Origin: Rhodococcus zopfii NBRC 100606 = JCM 9919
GTDB lineage: Bacteria; Actinomycetota; Actinomycetes; Mycobacteriales; Mycobacteriaceae
Assembly (NCBI RefSeq): GCF_001895025.1
Contig: NZ_BCXI01000023.1
Coordinates: 1 to 64,000, forward strand
Reading direction: 5' to 3'
Length of the DNA stretch: 64,000 bases
The translations under genes were made by a program, and so were the position numbers. Below the pieces are notes generated by a model that made no database searches, was not told the origin of the DNA, and saw only the letters and a list, made by a program, of their open reading frames with translations. Shown here piece by piece: positions 26,085 to 34,185 of this stretch. How positions within the stretch are numbered: position 1 is the first letter of the stretch; every line of letters starts with the position of its first letter.

Positions 26085-26884
26085 CCGCCGAGCTTCTTGT
26101 AGAAGGTGCCGACGATCGGCGCGACGACGGCGCGCGGGGTGTAGTTTCCCGCGACGGACATGGCCTTGCTGATCAGGCCGGGCACGATGCGCATCCGGTT
26201 CTCGGCGAGTCCGTCGAGCGACACCTTCGCGGTGTGTTCGCTCGAGATCCACAGGAAGTCCGGGACGAGCTTGTCGACGATCGACGCATCGGCAGGATCG
26301 GGGGTCTCGGTGCGGACGGGGCCGGGTGCGAGCAGGGTGACGTTGACGCCGGTGCCCTTGAGTTCGCCGCGCAGCGACTCCGAGAAGGTGTTGACGAACG
26401 CCTTCGTCGCGGCGTAGGTCGCGTTGTTCGGGATCGGCATGTTGCCCGCGGCCGAGCCGACGTTGAGGATCGCGCCGGACCGTCGCGCGACCATCTGCGG
26501 CAGGACCGCGAGGGTGAGGTCGTGCACGGCCACCGCGTTGAGTTCGACCTGCGCGCGCTCGTACGCGGGGTCCAGCTCGGACACCGGTCCGAACGTGGCG
26601 ATGCCGGCGTTGTTGCACAAGATGCTGATGTGGCGGTCGGCCAGCTCCTCGACCAGCTTCGTGCGGGCGTCGCGGTCGGACAAGTCGCAGGCACGGACCT
26701 CGACGGTGACGCCGTGAGCCTGGCGGAGTGTGGTGGCGAGCTCTTCCATCACCTCGCCGCGCCGTGCGACGAGGATCAGCGAGTGGCCGCGCGCCGCGAG
26801 TTCGGTGGCGAGCGCCTCACCGATGCCGGAGGAGGCGCCGGTCACGACCGCGCGGGCGTCTGGGGTGGGGTTCGGCAGAGTCAC
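26081..26884 (-). CDS. cmrA: 3-oxo-mycolate reductase (short-chain dehydrogenase)
   Basis: The 267-aa SDR closely matches in length and sequence pattern the mycobacterial CmrA, which reduces the β-keto group left by the Pks13 condensation and so completes mycolic acid synthesis. Visible features are the cofactor motif VVTGASSGIGEAL (13-25), NNAGIATFG, catalytic S144 in NVGSAAGN, Y157 and K161 in TYAATKAF, and the C-terminal VVAPIVGTFYKKLGG. Neighbouring orn and DUF853 genes give conserved synteny. It places the organism among mycolate producers. Confidence 0.93.
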   Translation of the reverse strand: MTLPNPTPDARAVVTGASSGIGEALATELAARGHSLILVARRGEVMEELATTLRQAHGVTVEVRACDLSDRDARTKLVEELADRHISILCNNAGIATFGPVSELDPAYERAQVELNAVAVHDLTLAVLPQMVARRSGAILNVGSAAGNMPIPNNATYAATKAFVNTFSESLRGELKGTGVNVTLLAPGPVRTETPDPADASIVDKLVPDFLWISSEHTAKVSLDGLAENRMRIVPGLISKAMSVAGNYTPRAVVAPIVGTFYKKLGG

Positions 26885-26939
26885 GGTGGATCAGCCTAGC
26901 CGCCGACCGGAACCGTTCGCCGTGTCGTCCGAACCAGTT

Positions 26940-26969
26940 TCCCTAAACAGGGAGGTTGGTCGGTATTAT
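26940..26969. promoter_or_regulatory. Candidate operator and -10 element before TetR gene
   Basis: TCCCTAAACAGGGA (26940-26953) is a perfect 5-4-5 inverted repeat inside a longer imperfect one (AACC...GGTT). TATTAT at 26964-26969 resembles a -10 element for the rightward TetR gene. The repeat would then sit over the spacer or -35 region. Confidence 0.45.
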
Positions 26970-27038
26970 TTGCAGGGCAGGTTGCGAAGCGGCGCCGACG
27001 CCCACAAGGCCCGGTGCGGTAGAACGAAGTGAGGGATC

Positions 27039-27638
27039 GTGGTCACAGCTGTCACGGACGGTCGAACAGCCCGGGCGGAACGCACCCGCCGGGCGGTGGT
27101 CGAGGCACACATCGAGCTGCTGCGGGCGGGCATGCTCAAGCCCACCGGTGCGCAGGTCGCGGAGCAGGCCGGTGTTTCGCTACGAGCGCTGTGGGTCAAC
27201 TTCAGCGACCTCGACACGCTGATGGCATTCACCGGCGCGGAGATGCTGCGACGTCAGGACGAGCTGTTCGTGCCGGTGCCGCCGCACCTGCCGCTGGCCG
27301 AACGGATCGACGGGTTCTGCCGACAGCGCGCGCGGCTGCTCGAGTTCGCCGCCCCGTACGCGCGGGCGGCAATCCTGCGCCAGCAGTTCTCCGAGGAGCT
27401 CAGGCGTCACCGGCTGCGCCACATCGCGCGGGTCACCGACGAGGTGAGGATCCTGTTCGCCCGCGAGTTGTCGGCCCTCGACGAGCGTCGGCGCGTGCGC
27501 CTGGTCTACGCACTCGGTGCCGCCGCGACGTGGGGATCGTGGGCTGTTCTGCGCGATGAACTGCAGCTCGGGGTCGACGAGGCCACCGCGGTGCTGCGGC
27601 AGTCGGTGACCTGCCTGCTGGCCTGCGTCGCTGTCTGA
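27039..27638 (+). CDS. TetR-family transcriptional regulator
   Basis: From GTG 27039 (GAGGG just upstream) the product has 199 aa. The N-terminal helix-turn-helix is seen in RTRRAVVEAHIELLRAGMLK and GAQVAEQAGVSLRALWVNFS, ending in FSDLDTLMAF, the equivalent of the usual YYHFxxKxxL. The Arg-rich C-terminal domain is unremarkable. It is divergent from cmrA across 154 bp carrying a candidate operator, so it may control itself and perhaps cmrA. The target is inference. Confidence 0.88.
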   Translation: MVTAVTDGRTARAERTRRAVVEAHIELLRAGMLKPTGAQVAEQAGVSLRALWVNFSDLDTLMAFTGAEMLRRQDELFVPVPPHLPLAERIDGFCRQRARLLEFAAPYARAAILRQQFSEELRRHRLRHIARVTDEVRILFARELSALDERRRVRLVYALGAAATWGSWAVLRDELQLGVDEATAVLRQSVTCLLACVAV

Positions 27639-27645
27639 GGAACGT

Positions 27646-29670
27646 TCAGATCCGATCGGCGAGCCGGGTGCCCTGCTCGATCGCGCGCTTCGCGTCGAGC
27701 TCGGCGGCCACATCGGCACCGCCGATCACGTGCGTCGTCACGCCCGCGGCGACCAGTTCGTCGGCCAGGTCCCGCACCGATTCCTGACCCGCGCACACGA
27801 CGACCGTGTCGACGGCCAGTACCCGGGGGTCGCGCCGGTCGGTCCCGAAGCTGATGTGCAGGCCGTCAGCGTCGATGCGTTCGTAGTTCACCCCCGACAG
27901 CTCGTGCACCCCCTTGTGCTTCAGCGACGCCCGGTGCACCCAGCCGCTCGTCTTACCGAGCCTGGCGCCGATCCGGCCGGGCGATCGCTGCAGCAGATAC
28001 ACCTCGCGCGGTGACGGCGACGGCTGCGGAGCGGTCATGCCGCCCGCCGTGTCCTCGTCGTCGCAGACACCCCATTCTCGCTTCCACGCCGCGAGCTCCA
28101 TTGCGGGGGAGGTGGTGTGGGTGAGGAACTCGGCGACGTCGACGCCGATGCCGCCGGCGCCGATCACCGCGACCCGCGTGCCGATCGACGCTTCGCCGCG
28201 CACCGCCTGCGGGTACGACAGCACATTGGGCCGGTCGATCCCCGCAATGTCCGGGACGCGCGGCCGTACGCCGGTCGCGACGACCACGTCGTCGAATCCG
28301 GTCAGGTCGGCGACGCTCGCGCGGATCCCGAGTCGCACGTCGACGCCGGTCAGCTCGAGCTGCCGCGTGAAGTATCGGAGGGTCTCGGCGAACTCCTCCT
28401 TACCGGGGATGAGCCGAGCGATACCGAACTGGCCGCCGATACGGTCGTCCGCTTCGAACAGGGTGACGCGATGCCCGCGTCGGGCGAGGTTCACCGCCGC
28501 GGCCAGCCCGGCCGGTCCGGCCCCGACGACCGCGACGGTCCTGCTCCGGCGGGTGGGGGAGAGCAGCAGTTCGGTCTCGCGGCCGGCGCGCGGGTTGAGC
28601 AGGCACGAGACGTGCTTGTTGACGAACGCGTGGTCGAGGCACGCTTGGTTGCAGGCGATGCACGTGTTGATCTCGTCGGCGGCGCCGGCAGCGGCCTTGC
28701 GCACCCAGTCGGGATCGGCGAGCATCGGCCGCGCGAGCGAGACGAGGTCGGCGCGGCCGTCGGCCAGGATTGCCTCGGCGGTCTCGGGCATGTTGATGCG
28801 GTTCGATGCGGCGACCGGAATGCTCACCTGCTTGGCGAGTTTCGCGGTGACATCCACGAATGCGGCACGGGGAACGGAGGTGACGATGGTCGGCACCCGG
28901 GATTCGTGCCAACCGATGTCGGTGTTGAGCATGCTCGCCCCGGCGTCCTCGACTTCCTGTGCGAGCATGACGATCTCGTCCCATCGCTGGCCGCGTTCGA
29001 CGAGGTCGGCCATCGACAGCCGGAACGAGATCACGAAATCCGGGCCGGTGTTCTCGCGGACGCCGCGGACGATGTCGACGGCGAGGCGGCGGCGCTTGGC
29101 CGGGGTGCCGCCCCACTCGTCGGTGCGCCGATTGGTCCGTTCGGCGAGGAATTGGTTGATGAAATACCCTTCGCCACCCATGATTTCGACGCCGTCGTAT
29201 CCGGCTTCCTGGGCGAGCCGGGCGCACCGCACGAACGCGCGGATCTGTCGGCGGACACCCCACGAGGTGAGCTTGCGCGGCCGGAACGGGTTGATGGGTG
29301 CCTTGATCGACGACGCCGACACGCTCAGCGGCCAGTAGCTGTAGCGGCCGGCGTGCAGGATCTGCAGCAGGATCCGTCCGCCCTCGGCATGCACGGCGTC
29401 GGTGATCCTGCGGTGCCGGCGGGCCTCGATGCGATTGGTGAGTTTGGCGCCGAAGGGCACCAGCCATCCGGTCCGGGTGGGGGCGTAGCCGCCCGTCACG
29501 ATGAGTGCGACGCCGCCGCGGGCGCGTTCGGCGAAGTACGCGGCCAGCTTGCCGGTGTTCGCGGCGCGGTCCTCGAGCCCGGTGTGCATCGAGCCCATGA
29601 TCACCCGATTGGGCAGCGTGATCGGTCCGAGGTCGAGCGGGGACAGCAGGGTGGGGTAGCGGTCGGTCAC
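27646..29670 (-). CDS. fadH: 2,4-dienoyl-CoA reductase (NADPH)-like FMN/FAD oxidoreductase
   Basis: From the GTG at 29670 the product has 674 aa, as for E. coli FadH (672). It has an N-terminal OYE-type TIM barrel (LLSPLDLGPITLPNRVIMGS; GYDGVEIMGGEGYFINQFL), a [4Fe-4S] motif C-x2-C-x3-C-x11-C starting NTCIACNQAC, and C-terminal FAD/NAD domains (VAVVGAGPAGLAAAVNLARR and VAVIGAGGIGVDVAEFL). FadH reduces 2,4-dienoyl-CoA during β-oxidation of unsaturated fatty acids. Its start overlaps the padR stop by 4 bp (GTGA), so it is the second gene of a PadR-controlled operon. Confidence 0.93.
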   Translation of the reverse strand: MTDRYPTLLSPLDLGPITLPNRVIMGSMHTGLEDRAANTGKLAAYFAERARGGVALIVTGGYAPTRTGWLVPFGAKLTNRIEARRHRRITDAVHAEGGRILLQILHAGRYSYWPLSVSASSIKAPINPFRPRKLTSWGVRRQIRAFVRCARLAQEAGYDGVEIMGGEGYFINQFLAERTNRRTDEWGGTPAKRRRLAVDIVRGVRENTGPDFVISFRLSMADLVERGQRWDEIVMLAQEVEDAGASMLNTDIGWHESRVPTIVTSVPRAAFVDVTAKLAKQVSIPVAASNRINMPETAEAILADGRADLVSLARPMLADPDWVRKAAAGAADEINTCIACNQACLDHAFVNKHVSCLLNPRAGRETELLLSPTRRSRTVAVVGAGPAGLAAAVNLARRGHRVTLFEADDRIGGQFGIARLIPGKEEFAETLRYFTRQLELTGVDVRLGIRASVADLTGFDDVVVATGVRPRVPDIAGIDRPNVLSYPQAVRGEASIGTRVAVIGAGGIGVDVAEFLTHTTSPAMELAAWKREWGVCDDEDTAGGMTAPQPSPSPREVYLLQRSPGRIGARLGKTSGWVHRASLKHKGVHELSGVNYERIDADGLHISFGTDRRDPRVLAVDTVVVCAGQESVRDLADELVAAGVTTHVIGGADVAAELDAKRAIEQGTRLADRI

Positions 29671-30221
29671 GGCAGGTCCTGTTCCGAAGGGGGAGTGAGG
29701 GTGTCGATCATGTCCTGGCACCAGTCGCGGAAGCCCTCCTCGACGCGGATGCCGCCGCGCAGCACCAGATATTGGTGCAATGCCGGGCCGCCGGGCGGTG
29801 GGGACTCCGGGAAGTCGCGTTTTTCGATCAGCCGGTAGACGTCGAGTCGGGCGGCGTGGGCGTCGCGGTGGCGGGTGATCTCGGCGAGCAGATCGGGCAG
29901 CGTGTCGGGGCGCGCGGCGCGGACCTTCACGGCGAGTTCGCTGCGCAGGTGGTCGGGTTCGGACGGGGTGGAGATCCAGCGGTCCAGTTCGGCGTGGCCT
30001 GCGGCGGCGACGCGGTAGACCTTCTTGTCGGGGCGGCCGTCCTGCGCCACGGTCTCGCAGGTCACCCAGCCGTGCTCCTCCATACGCCGCAGCACCCGGT
30101 AGATCTGCTGGTGGCTGGCGCTGTGGAAGAACCCGATGGACTTGTCGAAGCGGCGGGCCAGCTCGTAGCCGGATCCGCTGCGCTCGTCGAGAGCGACGAG
30201 CAGCGCGTGTTCGAGTGCCAT
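29667..30221 (-). CDS. PadR-family transcriptional regulator
   Basis: The ATG at 30221 gives MALEHALLVALDERSGSGYE, the usual PadR N-terminus, and 184 aa. A further ATG at 30236 exists but lies inside the operator palindrome. The winged helix covers about residues 5-90 (ELARRFDKSIGFFHSASHQQ, IYRVLRRMEEHGWV), followed by the helical dimer domain. There is no good ribosome-binding site, so the transcript may be leaderless or nearly so. It is the first gene of the operon with fadH and probably represses it through the tandem boxes at 30231-30262. Confidence 0.9.
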   Translation of the reverse strand: MALEHALLVALDERSGSGYELARRFDKSIGFFHSASHQQIYRVLRRMEEHGWVTCETVAQDGRPDKKVYRVAAAGHAELDRWISTPSEPDHLRSELAVKVRAARPDTLPDLLAEITRHRDAHAARLDVYRLIEKRDFPESPPPGGPALHQYLVLRGGIRVEEGFRDWCQDMIDTLTPPSEQDLP

Positions 30222-30230
30222 GAGGACAGT

Positions 30231-30262
30231 ATGCAACTAGGTGCATATGCAATCAAGTGCAG
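30231..30262. promoter_or_regulatory. Tandem candidate PadR operators
   Basis: ATGCAACTAGGTGCAT (30231-30246) is a 16-bp palindrome with one mismatched pair. ATGCAATCAAGTGCAG (30247-30262) follows immediately with the same ATGCA-N6-TGCA spacing. The boxes end 10 bp before the chosen padR start codon. Confidence 0.6.
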
Positions 30263-30452
30263 TGCGATCCGTGATCTCGGATTCGAGGTGATCCGCTGGA
30301 ACTGGGCGGAGCTCGACCACCACGCCGTCGTCGTGCAGCGGTTCGAGCGTGCGTGCGCACGTAGACGACGAGCCCGACGGTCGGCACACCGGAATATCGG
30401 TGCGCCAACCGTCATGCGGACAGTTCCGAGAGAGCCGGTTTAGGCTGCGGGC

Positions 30453-31787
30453 ATGAGCGCACACACGGCCGCGCCGGCGGGGATCGGAACGGCGACGACG
30501 CGACGGCAGGTCTTCGCGTGGGGCCTGTGGGACTGGGGGTCGGCCGCGTTCAACGCGGTGATCCTCACGTTCGTCTTCTCGGTGTACCTCACCGACGCGG
30601 TCGGCGACGACCTGCCCGGAACCGTCTCGGCGAGTACGTGGTTGGGCTGGGCTCTGGGCATCGCGGGGTTCGTCATCGCGGTCACCGCGCCGATCTCAGG
30701 GCAACGTTACGACGCCACCGGCCGTCGCAAACGGTCCCTCGCGGTGCTCACCTTCGTCACCGTGGCGGCGATGGCCGGGATGTATTTCGTGCGCGACGAC
30801 TACCACTACCTGTGGCTCGGGCTGGTGCTGCTCGGTGTCGCCTCGGTGATCGCCGAGCTCGCGCAGGTCCCGTACAACGCGATGCTGCGCCAGATCTCCA
30901 CCGAGGACAACATCGGGCGTGTCTCCGGATTCGGTTGGTCCATGGGCTATTTCGGCGGCATCGTGCTGCTGCTGTTGTGCTACACCGGTTTCATCGCCGG
31001 GGACGGCGACACCCGCGGGTTCCTGGCGCTGAGCACCGACAACGGCACCAACATCCGGTTGGTCGCGCTGCTCGCGGCGGTGTGGTTCGCGGTCTTCGCG
31101 ATCCCGGTGCTGATCGCGGTGCCCGAACTGCCGCCGACCGGCGCCGATCCGGGCGCCGAGAAGGGCGGCATCGCCGACGCGTACCGGGTGCTGGGGCGCG
31201 ACCTGCGAGAACTGTGGGTCGCGGACCGTCGCACCATCTGGTACCTGGCCGCGTCGGCGTTGTTCCGTGACGGCCTCGCCGGGGTCTTCACGTTCGGTGC
31301 GGTGCTTGCCGTGACGGTCTACGGCATCGGGACGGGCGACGTGTTGCTGTTCGGCGTCGCGGCCAATGTCGTGGCCGCGCTGGGCGCGCTCGTCGCCGGG
31401 CGTATCGACGATCGGGTCGGCCCGAAGGCGGTCATCGTCGTCTCGCTCGCCGCGATGATCGCCGTCGGCGGTGTGCTCCTCGTCGTGTCCGGGCCGGTGA
31501 TGTTCTGGATCTTCGGGTTGCTGTTGTGCCTGTTCGTCGGACCCGCGCAGGCGTCGGCGCGGACGTTTCTGGCGCGGATCACCCCGCCGGGCCGGGAAGG
31601 GCAGATGTTCGGGCTCTACGCCACCACCGGCCGGGCCGTGTCGTTCCTGGCGCCGACGTTGTTCGGATTCTTCGCCTGGGGGTTCGGCGCGGACCGCGCA
31701 GGTATCGCCGGGCTCCTCGTGGTGCTCGCCGTCGGACTGGCGGCGCTGCTGGCCGTCCGGGCACCGGAACCGCAGGTCAGCCCTTGA
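30453..31787 (+). CDS. MFS transporter, UMF1/Atg22-like
   Basis: The 444-aa product begins with the Atg22-like signature FAWGLWDWGSAAFNAVILT (about residues 24-42) and has about 12 membrane helices. RVSGFGWSMGYFGG and VPYNAMLRQIS are also typical of the UMF1 branch, which in yeast exports amino acids from the vacuole. The bacterial substrate is unknown. ATG 30453 is the first start after a short leader with no obvious ribosome-binding site. It is not operonic with its neighbours; its 3' end overlaps the convergent thioesterase pseudogene by 11 bp. Confidence 0.88.
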   Translation: MSAHTAAPAGIGTATTRRQVFAWGLWDWGSAAFNAVILTFVFSVYLTDAVGDDLPGTVSASTWLGWALGIAGFVIAVTAPISGQRYDATGRRKRSLAVLTFVTVAAMAGMYFVRDDYHYLWLGLVLLGVASVIAELAQVPYNAMLRQISTEDNIGRVSGFGWSMGYFGGIVLLLLCYTGFIAGDGDTRGFLALSTDNGTNIRLVALLAAVWFAVFAIPVLIAVPELPPTGADPGAEKGGIADAYRVLGRDLRELWVADRRTIWYLAASALFRDGLAGVFTFGAVLAVTVYGIGTGDVLLFGVAANVVAALGALVAGRIDDRVGPKAVIVVSLAAMIAVGGVLLVVSGPVMFWIFGLLLCLFVGPAQASARTFLARITPPGREGQMFGLYATTGRAVSFLAPTLFGFFAWGFGADRAGIAGLLVVLAVGLAALLAVRAPEPQVSP

Positions 31788-32625
31788 AGTAGACGAGCTG
31801 ATGGGTGGTCGCGAGCAGTTCGCCGTCGCTGCCCCACAGTTCGGCGGTTTGGTCGAAGTAGCCCTTGCCGAAGCGCTGCGAGCGCGCGGTCCCGAGCACG
31901 GCGGCGTCGGATTGCCGGCCGAGGGCGTCGGCATCGGCATGGAAGTACACCGTCAGCGACACTGTGCCGGCCGGCATGTACTGCCCGCGGCGCAGGAACA
32001 CCCGTGGGAAGAACACATCGCACAGCGAGGTCAGCGCGGCAAAGTCCAGCGGCCGCGGCGGTGTGTCCCGCACCCACAGGGTGGTCGTCGAATCCGGGCT
32101 CTCGCCGGTCTCCGGGCCGGGCACCGCCCCCTGGACGAACCGCATCTCGTAGTTGCGCTACCAGGTGATGAAGTCCGGCAGCGTATGCGGGGCAACATCT
32201 TGCGCCGGGGGTGCGTCCGGCGCGACGGCTTCGGTCGAGGACCAGGTCTCGCGGCGCGTGCCGAAGACCGCGGTCGCGGTGGTCGAGACCGTCCCGTCCT
32301 GCGACAGTTCGATCGACCAGTGCTGGGTGGATCGGTTGGTGCGTACCGGGCGCGCGACGATCTCGAACTCGCCGTAGGACACCGGGCCGCAGTAGTTGAT
32401 CGTGAACGAGAGCGGCTCCCCGAGTACCTCGGGGTGCTGCTGGACCGCGCGCAGCAGGGTCGCCGCCGTGATGCCGCCGAACGGTCCGACCATGTTCGCG
32501 TATGCCGGATGCGTGCGGCCCGTGTAGCGGTGCGCGTCGACGGCGAGGAGGGAGACGGCGTCGTCGAAGACGTGGGTACCGTCGTCGAAGACGTGGGTGT
32601 CCCCGGAGGTATCGAGTTCGGTCAC
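31777..32625 (-). pseudogene. Acyl-CoA thioesterase (double hotdog) interrupted by an in-frame TAG
   Basis: From GTG 32625 (AGGAG 7 bp upstream) the frame encodes 155 residues ending LPDFITW, then TAG at 32160-32158, then continues in the same frame with RNYEMRFVQGAVPG to the TGA at 31777. The two parts together make a normal-length (about 281 aa) TesB-like thioesterase: hotdog 1 has HPAYANMVGPFGGITAATLL, hotdog 2 has LTSLCDVFFPRVF and SLTVYFHAD. No frameshift is involved, so one base change from CAG or TGG would explain it. An ATG lies 12 bp after the stop (32145), so a separate 122-aa second half could be made by reinitiation. It is divergent from a TetR gene. Confidence 0.8.
32560..32601. 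repeat. 21-bp tandem duplication in thioesterase N-terminus
   Basis: Two adjacent 21-bp units (32560-32580 and 32581-32601) are identical over their first 18 bases. They encode a doubled HVFDD segment (THVFDDGTHVFDDAV) near the N-terminus of the thioesterase gene. The frame is kept. The duplication looks recent. Confidence 0.85.
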
Positions 32626-32660
32626 GGTGCACTCCTGACGTCCTGGCGCTGGGCTTCTAA

Positions 32661-32674
32661 GTATGACAACATAC
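32661..32674. promoter_or_regulatory. Candidate TetR operator between thioesterase and TetR genes
   Basis: GTATGACAACATAC is a perfect 5-4-5 inverted repeat in the 92-bp gap between the divergent genes, within an AT-rich patch. Confidence 0.5.
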
Positions 32675-32717
32675 ATAATTCGCGAGGGCAATCCCGCTCG
32701 GATCGAGGGAGGGTGCA

Positions 32718-33311
32718 ATGGCACGGCGGCAGGATGCGACGGCGGGGCCGCGCGCGGCGATGACTGCCAGCGCCGTGGCCCTGATCCGGCAGCGCGGGGT
32801 GGCCGCGACGTCGTTCGCCGACGTGCTTGCGCACAGCGGGGCACCCCGAGGATCGATCTACCACCATTTTCCCGGCGGCAAGACCCAGTTGATCGACGAA
32901 GCCACCCGCTCGGCCGCCGACCAGTTGACCGGCAGGATTCAGCGGATCCTGGACTCCGCCGACACCGTCACCGCGATCCGGTCGTTCGTGGATCTGTGGC
33001 GTCACGAGCTCGAGGCCACCGGCTACGTCGCGGGCTGCCCGATCGTCGCGGCGGCGTTGGGCACCGAGGCGTCCGCCCGCGACCTCGCAGGGCAGTCGTT
33101 CGCGCGCTGGAGCGAGATGATCGCTGCGCGGCTCGTCCGGGACGGAGTCGCCCCGGTGCGCGCGGCGACCCTCGCGACGATGTTCGTCGGCGCGCTCGAA
33201 GGCGGACTGATTCTGGCGCAGGCGCAGCGCAGCGCGGCGCCGCTCGACGCGGTCGTCGACGAACTCGAGTTGCTGTGCCGTACCGCGGGGGCCGTGACAC
33301 CGGCCGAGTGA
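32718..33311 (+). CDS. TetR-family regulator, LmrA/YxaF-like
   Basis: The 197-aa product has a TetR helix-turn-helix at about residues 12-58 (AVALIRQRGVAATSFADVLA, APRGSIYHHFPGGKTQLID) and a C-terminal domain of the LmrA/YxaF kind (GYVAGCPIVAAALGTEA). GAGGGAGG lies about 8 bp before the ATG. Such proteins repress divergent neighbours; the candidate operator at 32661-32674 lies between this gene and the thioesterase gene. Its own frame is intact although the apparent target is broken. Confidence 0.9.
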   Translation: MARRQDATAGPRAAMTASAVALIRQRGVAATSFADVLAHSGAPRGSIYHHFPGGKTQLIDEATRSAADQLTGRIQRILDSADTVTAIRSFVDLWRHELEATGYVAGCPIVAAALGTEASARDLAGQSFARWSEMIAARLVRDGVAPVRAATLATMFVGALEGGLILAQAQRSAAPLDAVVDELELLCRTAGAVTPAE

Positions 33312-33324
33312 TGGAGGCGGTCGG

Positions 33325-34185
33325 TCACCGCCCGACGCGCGCTCGGATCGTCTCCGCCAGCACCGCGGGTTCCTCCTCGGGGACCCAGTGGCTCACATCG
33401 TCCAGGACGACGAATTCATAGTCGGCTTCGGCGAAGTCACCGCACCGTTCGGCGCCGGCCCGGCCGACCGCGACGTCGGCGGTACCCCATACGTAGGTGG
33501 TGGGCACCTTCACCGACGGAAGGTCGCGGAAGTCCCGGCGCATCGCGCGATACCAGTTCAGCGCCGCGGTCATCGCGCCGGGCTCGGCGAGGACCCGGAC
33601 GTATTCGTCCACGGCGTCCCGGTCGGGTCCCGGGTGGTACATCGCGCGCAGCCGCCGGGCGTTGTCCCCGAGCAGCGCCGATTCCGCCTTGCCCTCCATC
33701 CGGAACAGATTGATGTACGCGGAGCGCGCCTGCTGGTCGGCATCGTGCTGCAGCGCCCAGCTGTAGGCGCCGGGGTGCGGCACCGACACTGCGGTGAGCG
33801 TGCGGACGCGGTCGGGATGATGGGCCGCGAGATGCCAGCCGACGACGGCGCCCCAGTCGTGCCCGGCGACGTGTGCCGCCTCGATACCGAACCCGTCGAG
33901 CAGGCCGAGGACGTCGCCGACCAGCTCACCGACCGCGTACGCGGACACCTCGGTGGGGCGGGCGCCGGGGGAGTATCCGCGCTGATCGGGGGCAATGACG
34001 TGCAGGCCCGCGTCGGCCAGCAACAAGCCCGCCGGTTCCCAGCTGCGCCCCGTCTCGGGAAAGCCGTGCAGCAGGACGAGCGGGGTCCCGTCCTCGGGGC
34101 CGGCGACGCGGACGTCGAAGGTGAGGTCGCCGAGCGCGACCCGGCTGATCTCGAACATGGCGCCACCGTACGGTGTGCGGTTCAT
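33325..34185 (-). CDS. Alpha/beta hydrolase, epoxide hydrolase-like
   Basis: The start at 34185 is chosen because its ATG overlaps the TGA of the upstream TetR gene (ATGA); MFEISRVALG at 34158 is an alternative. The 286-aa product has the oxyanion motif HGFPETGRSW, the nucleophile elbow VAGHDWGAVVGW with Asp as nucleophile (GHDWG, as in epoxide hydrolases and haloalkane dehalogenases), and the catalytic His in DDVSHWVPEEEP. Asp instead of Ser points to an epoxide hydrolase-type ester intermediate. The substrate is unknown. Coupling to a DesT-like regulator suggests a link to lipid metabolism. Confidence 0.88.
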   Translation of the reverse strand: MNRTPYGGAMFEISRVALGDLTFDVRVAGPEDGTPLVLLHGFPETGRSWEPAGLLLADAGLHVIAPDQRGYSPGARPTEVSAYAVGELVGDVLGLLDGFGIEAAHVAGHDWGAVVGWHLAAHHPDRVRTLTAVSVPHPGAYSWALQHDADQQARSAYINLFRMEGKAESALLGDNARRLRAMYHPGPDRDAVDEYVRVLAEPGAMTAALNWYRAMRRDFRDLPSVKVPTTYVWGTADVAVGRAGAERCGDFAEADYEFVVLDDVSHWVPEEEPAVLAETIRARVGR

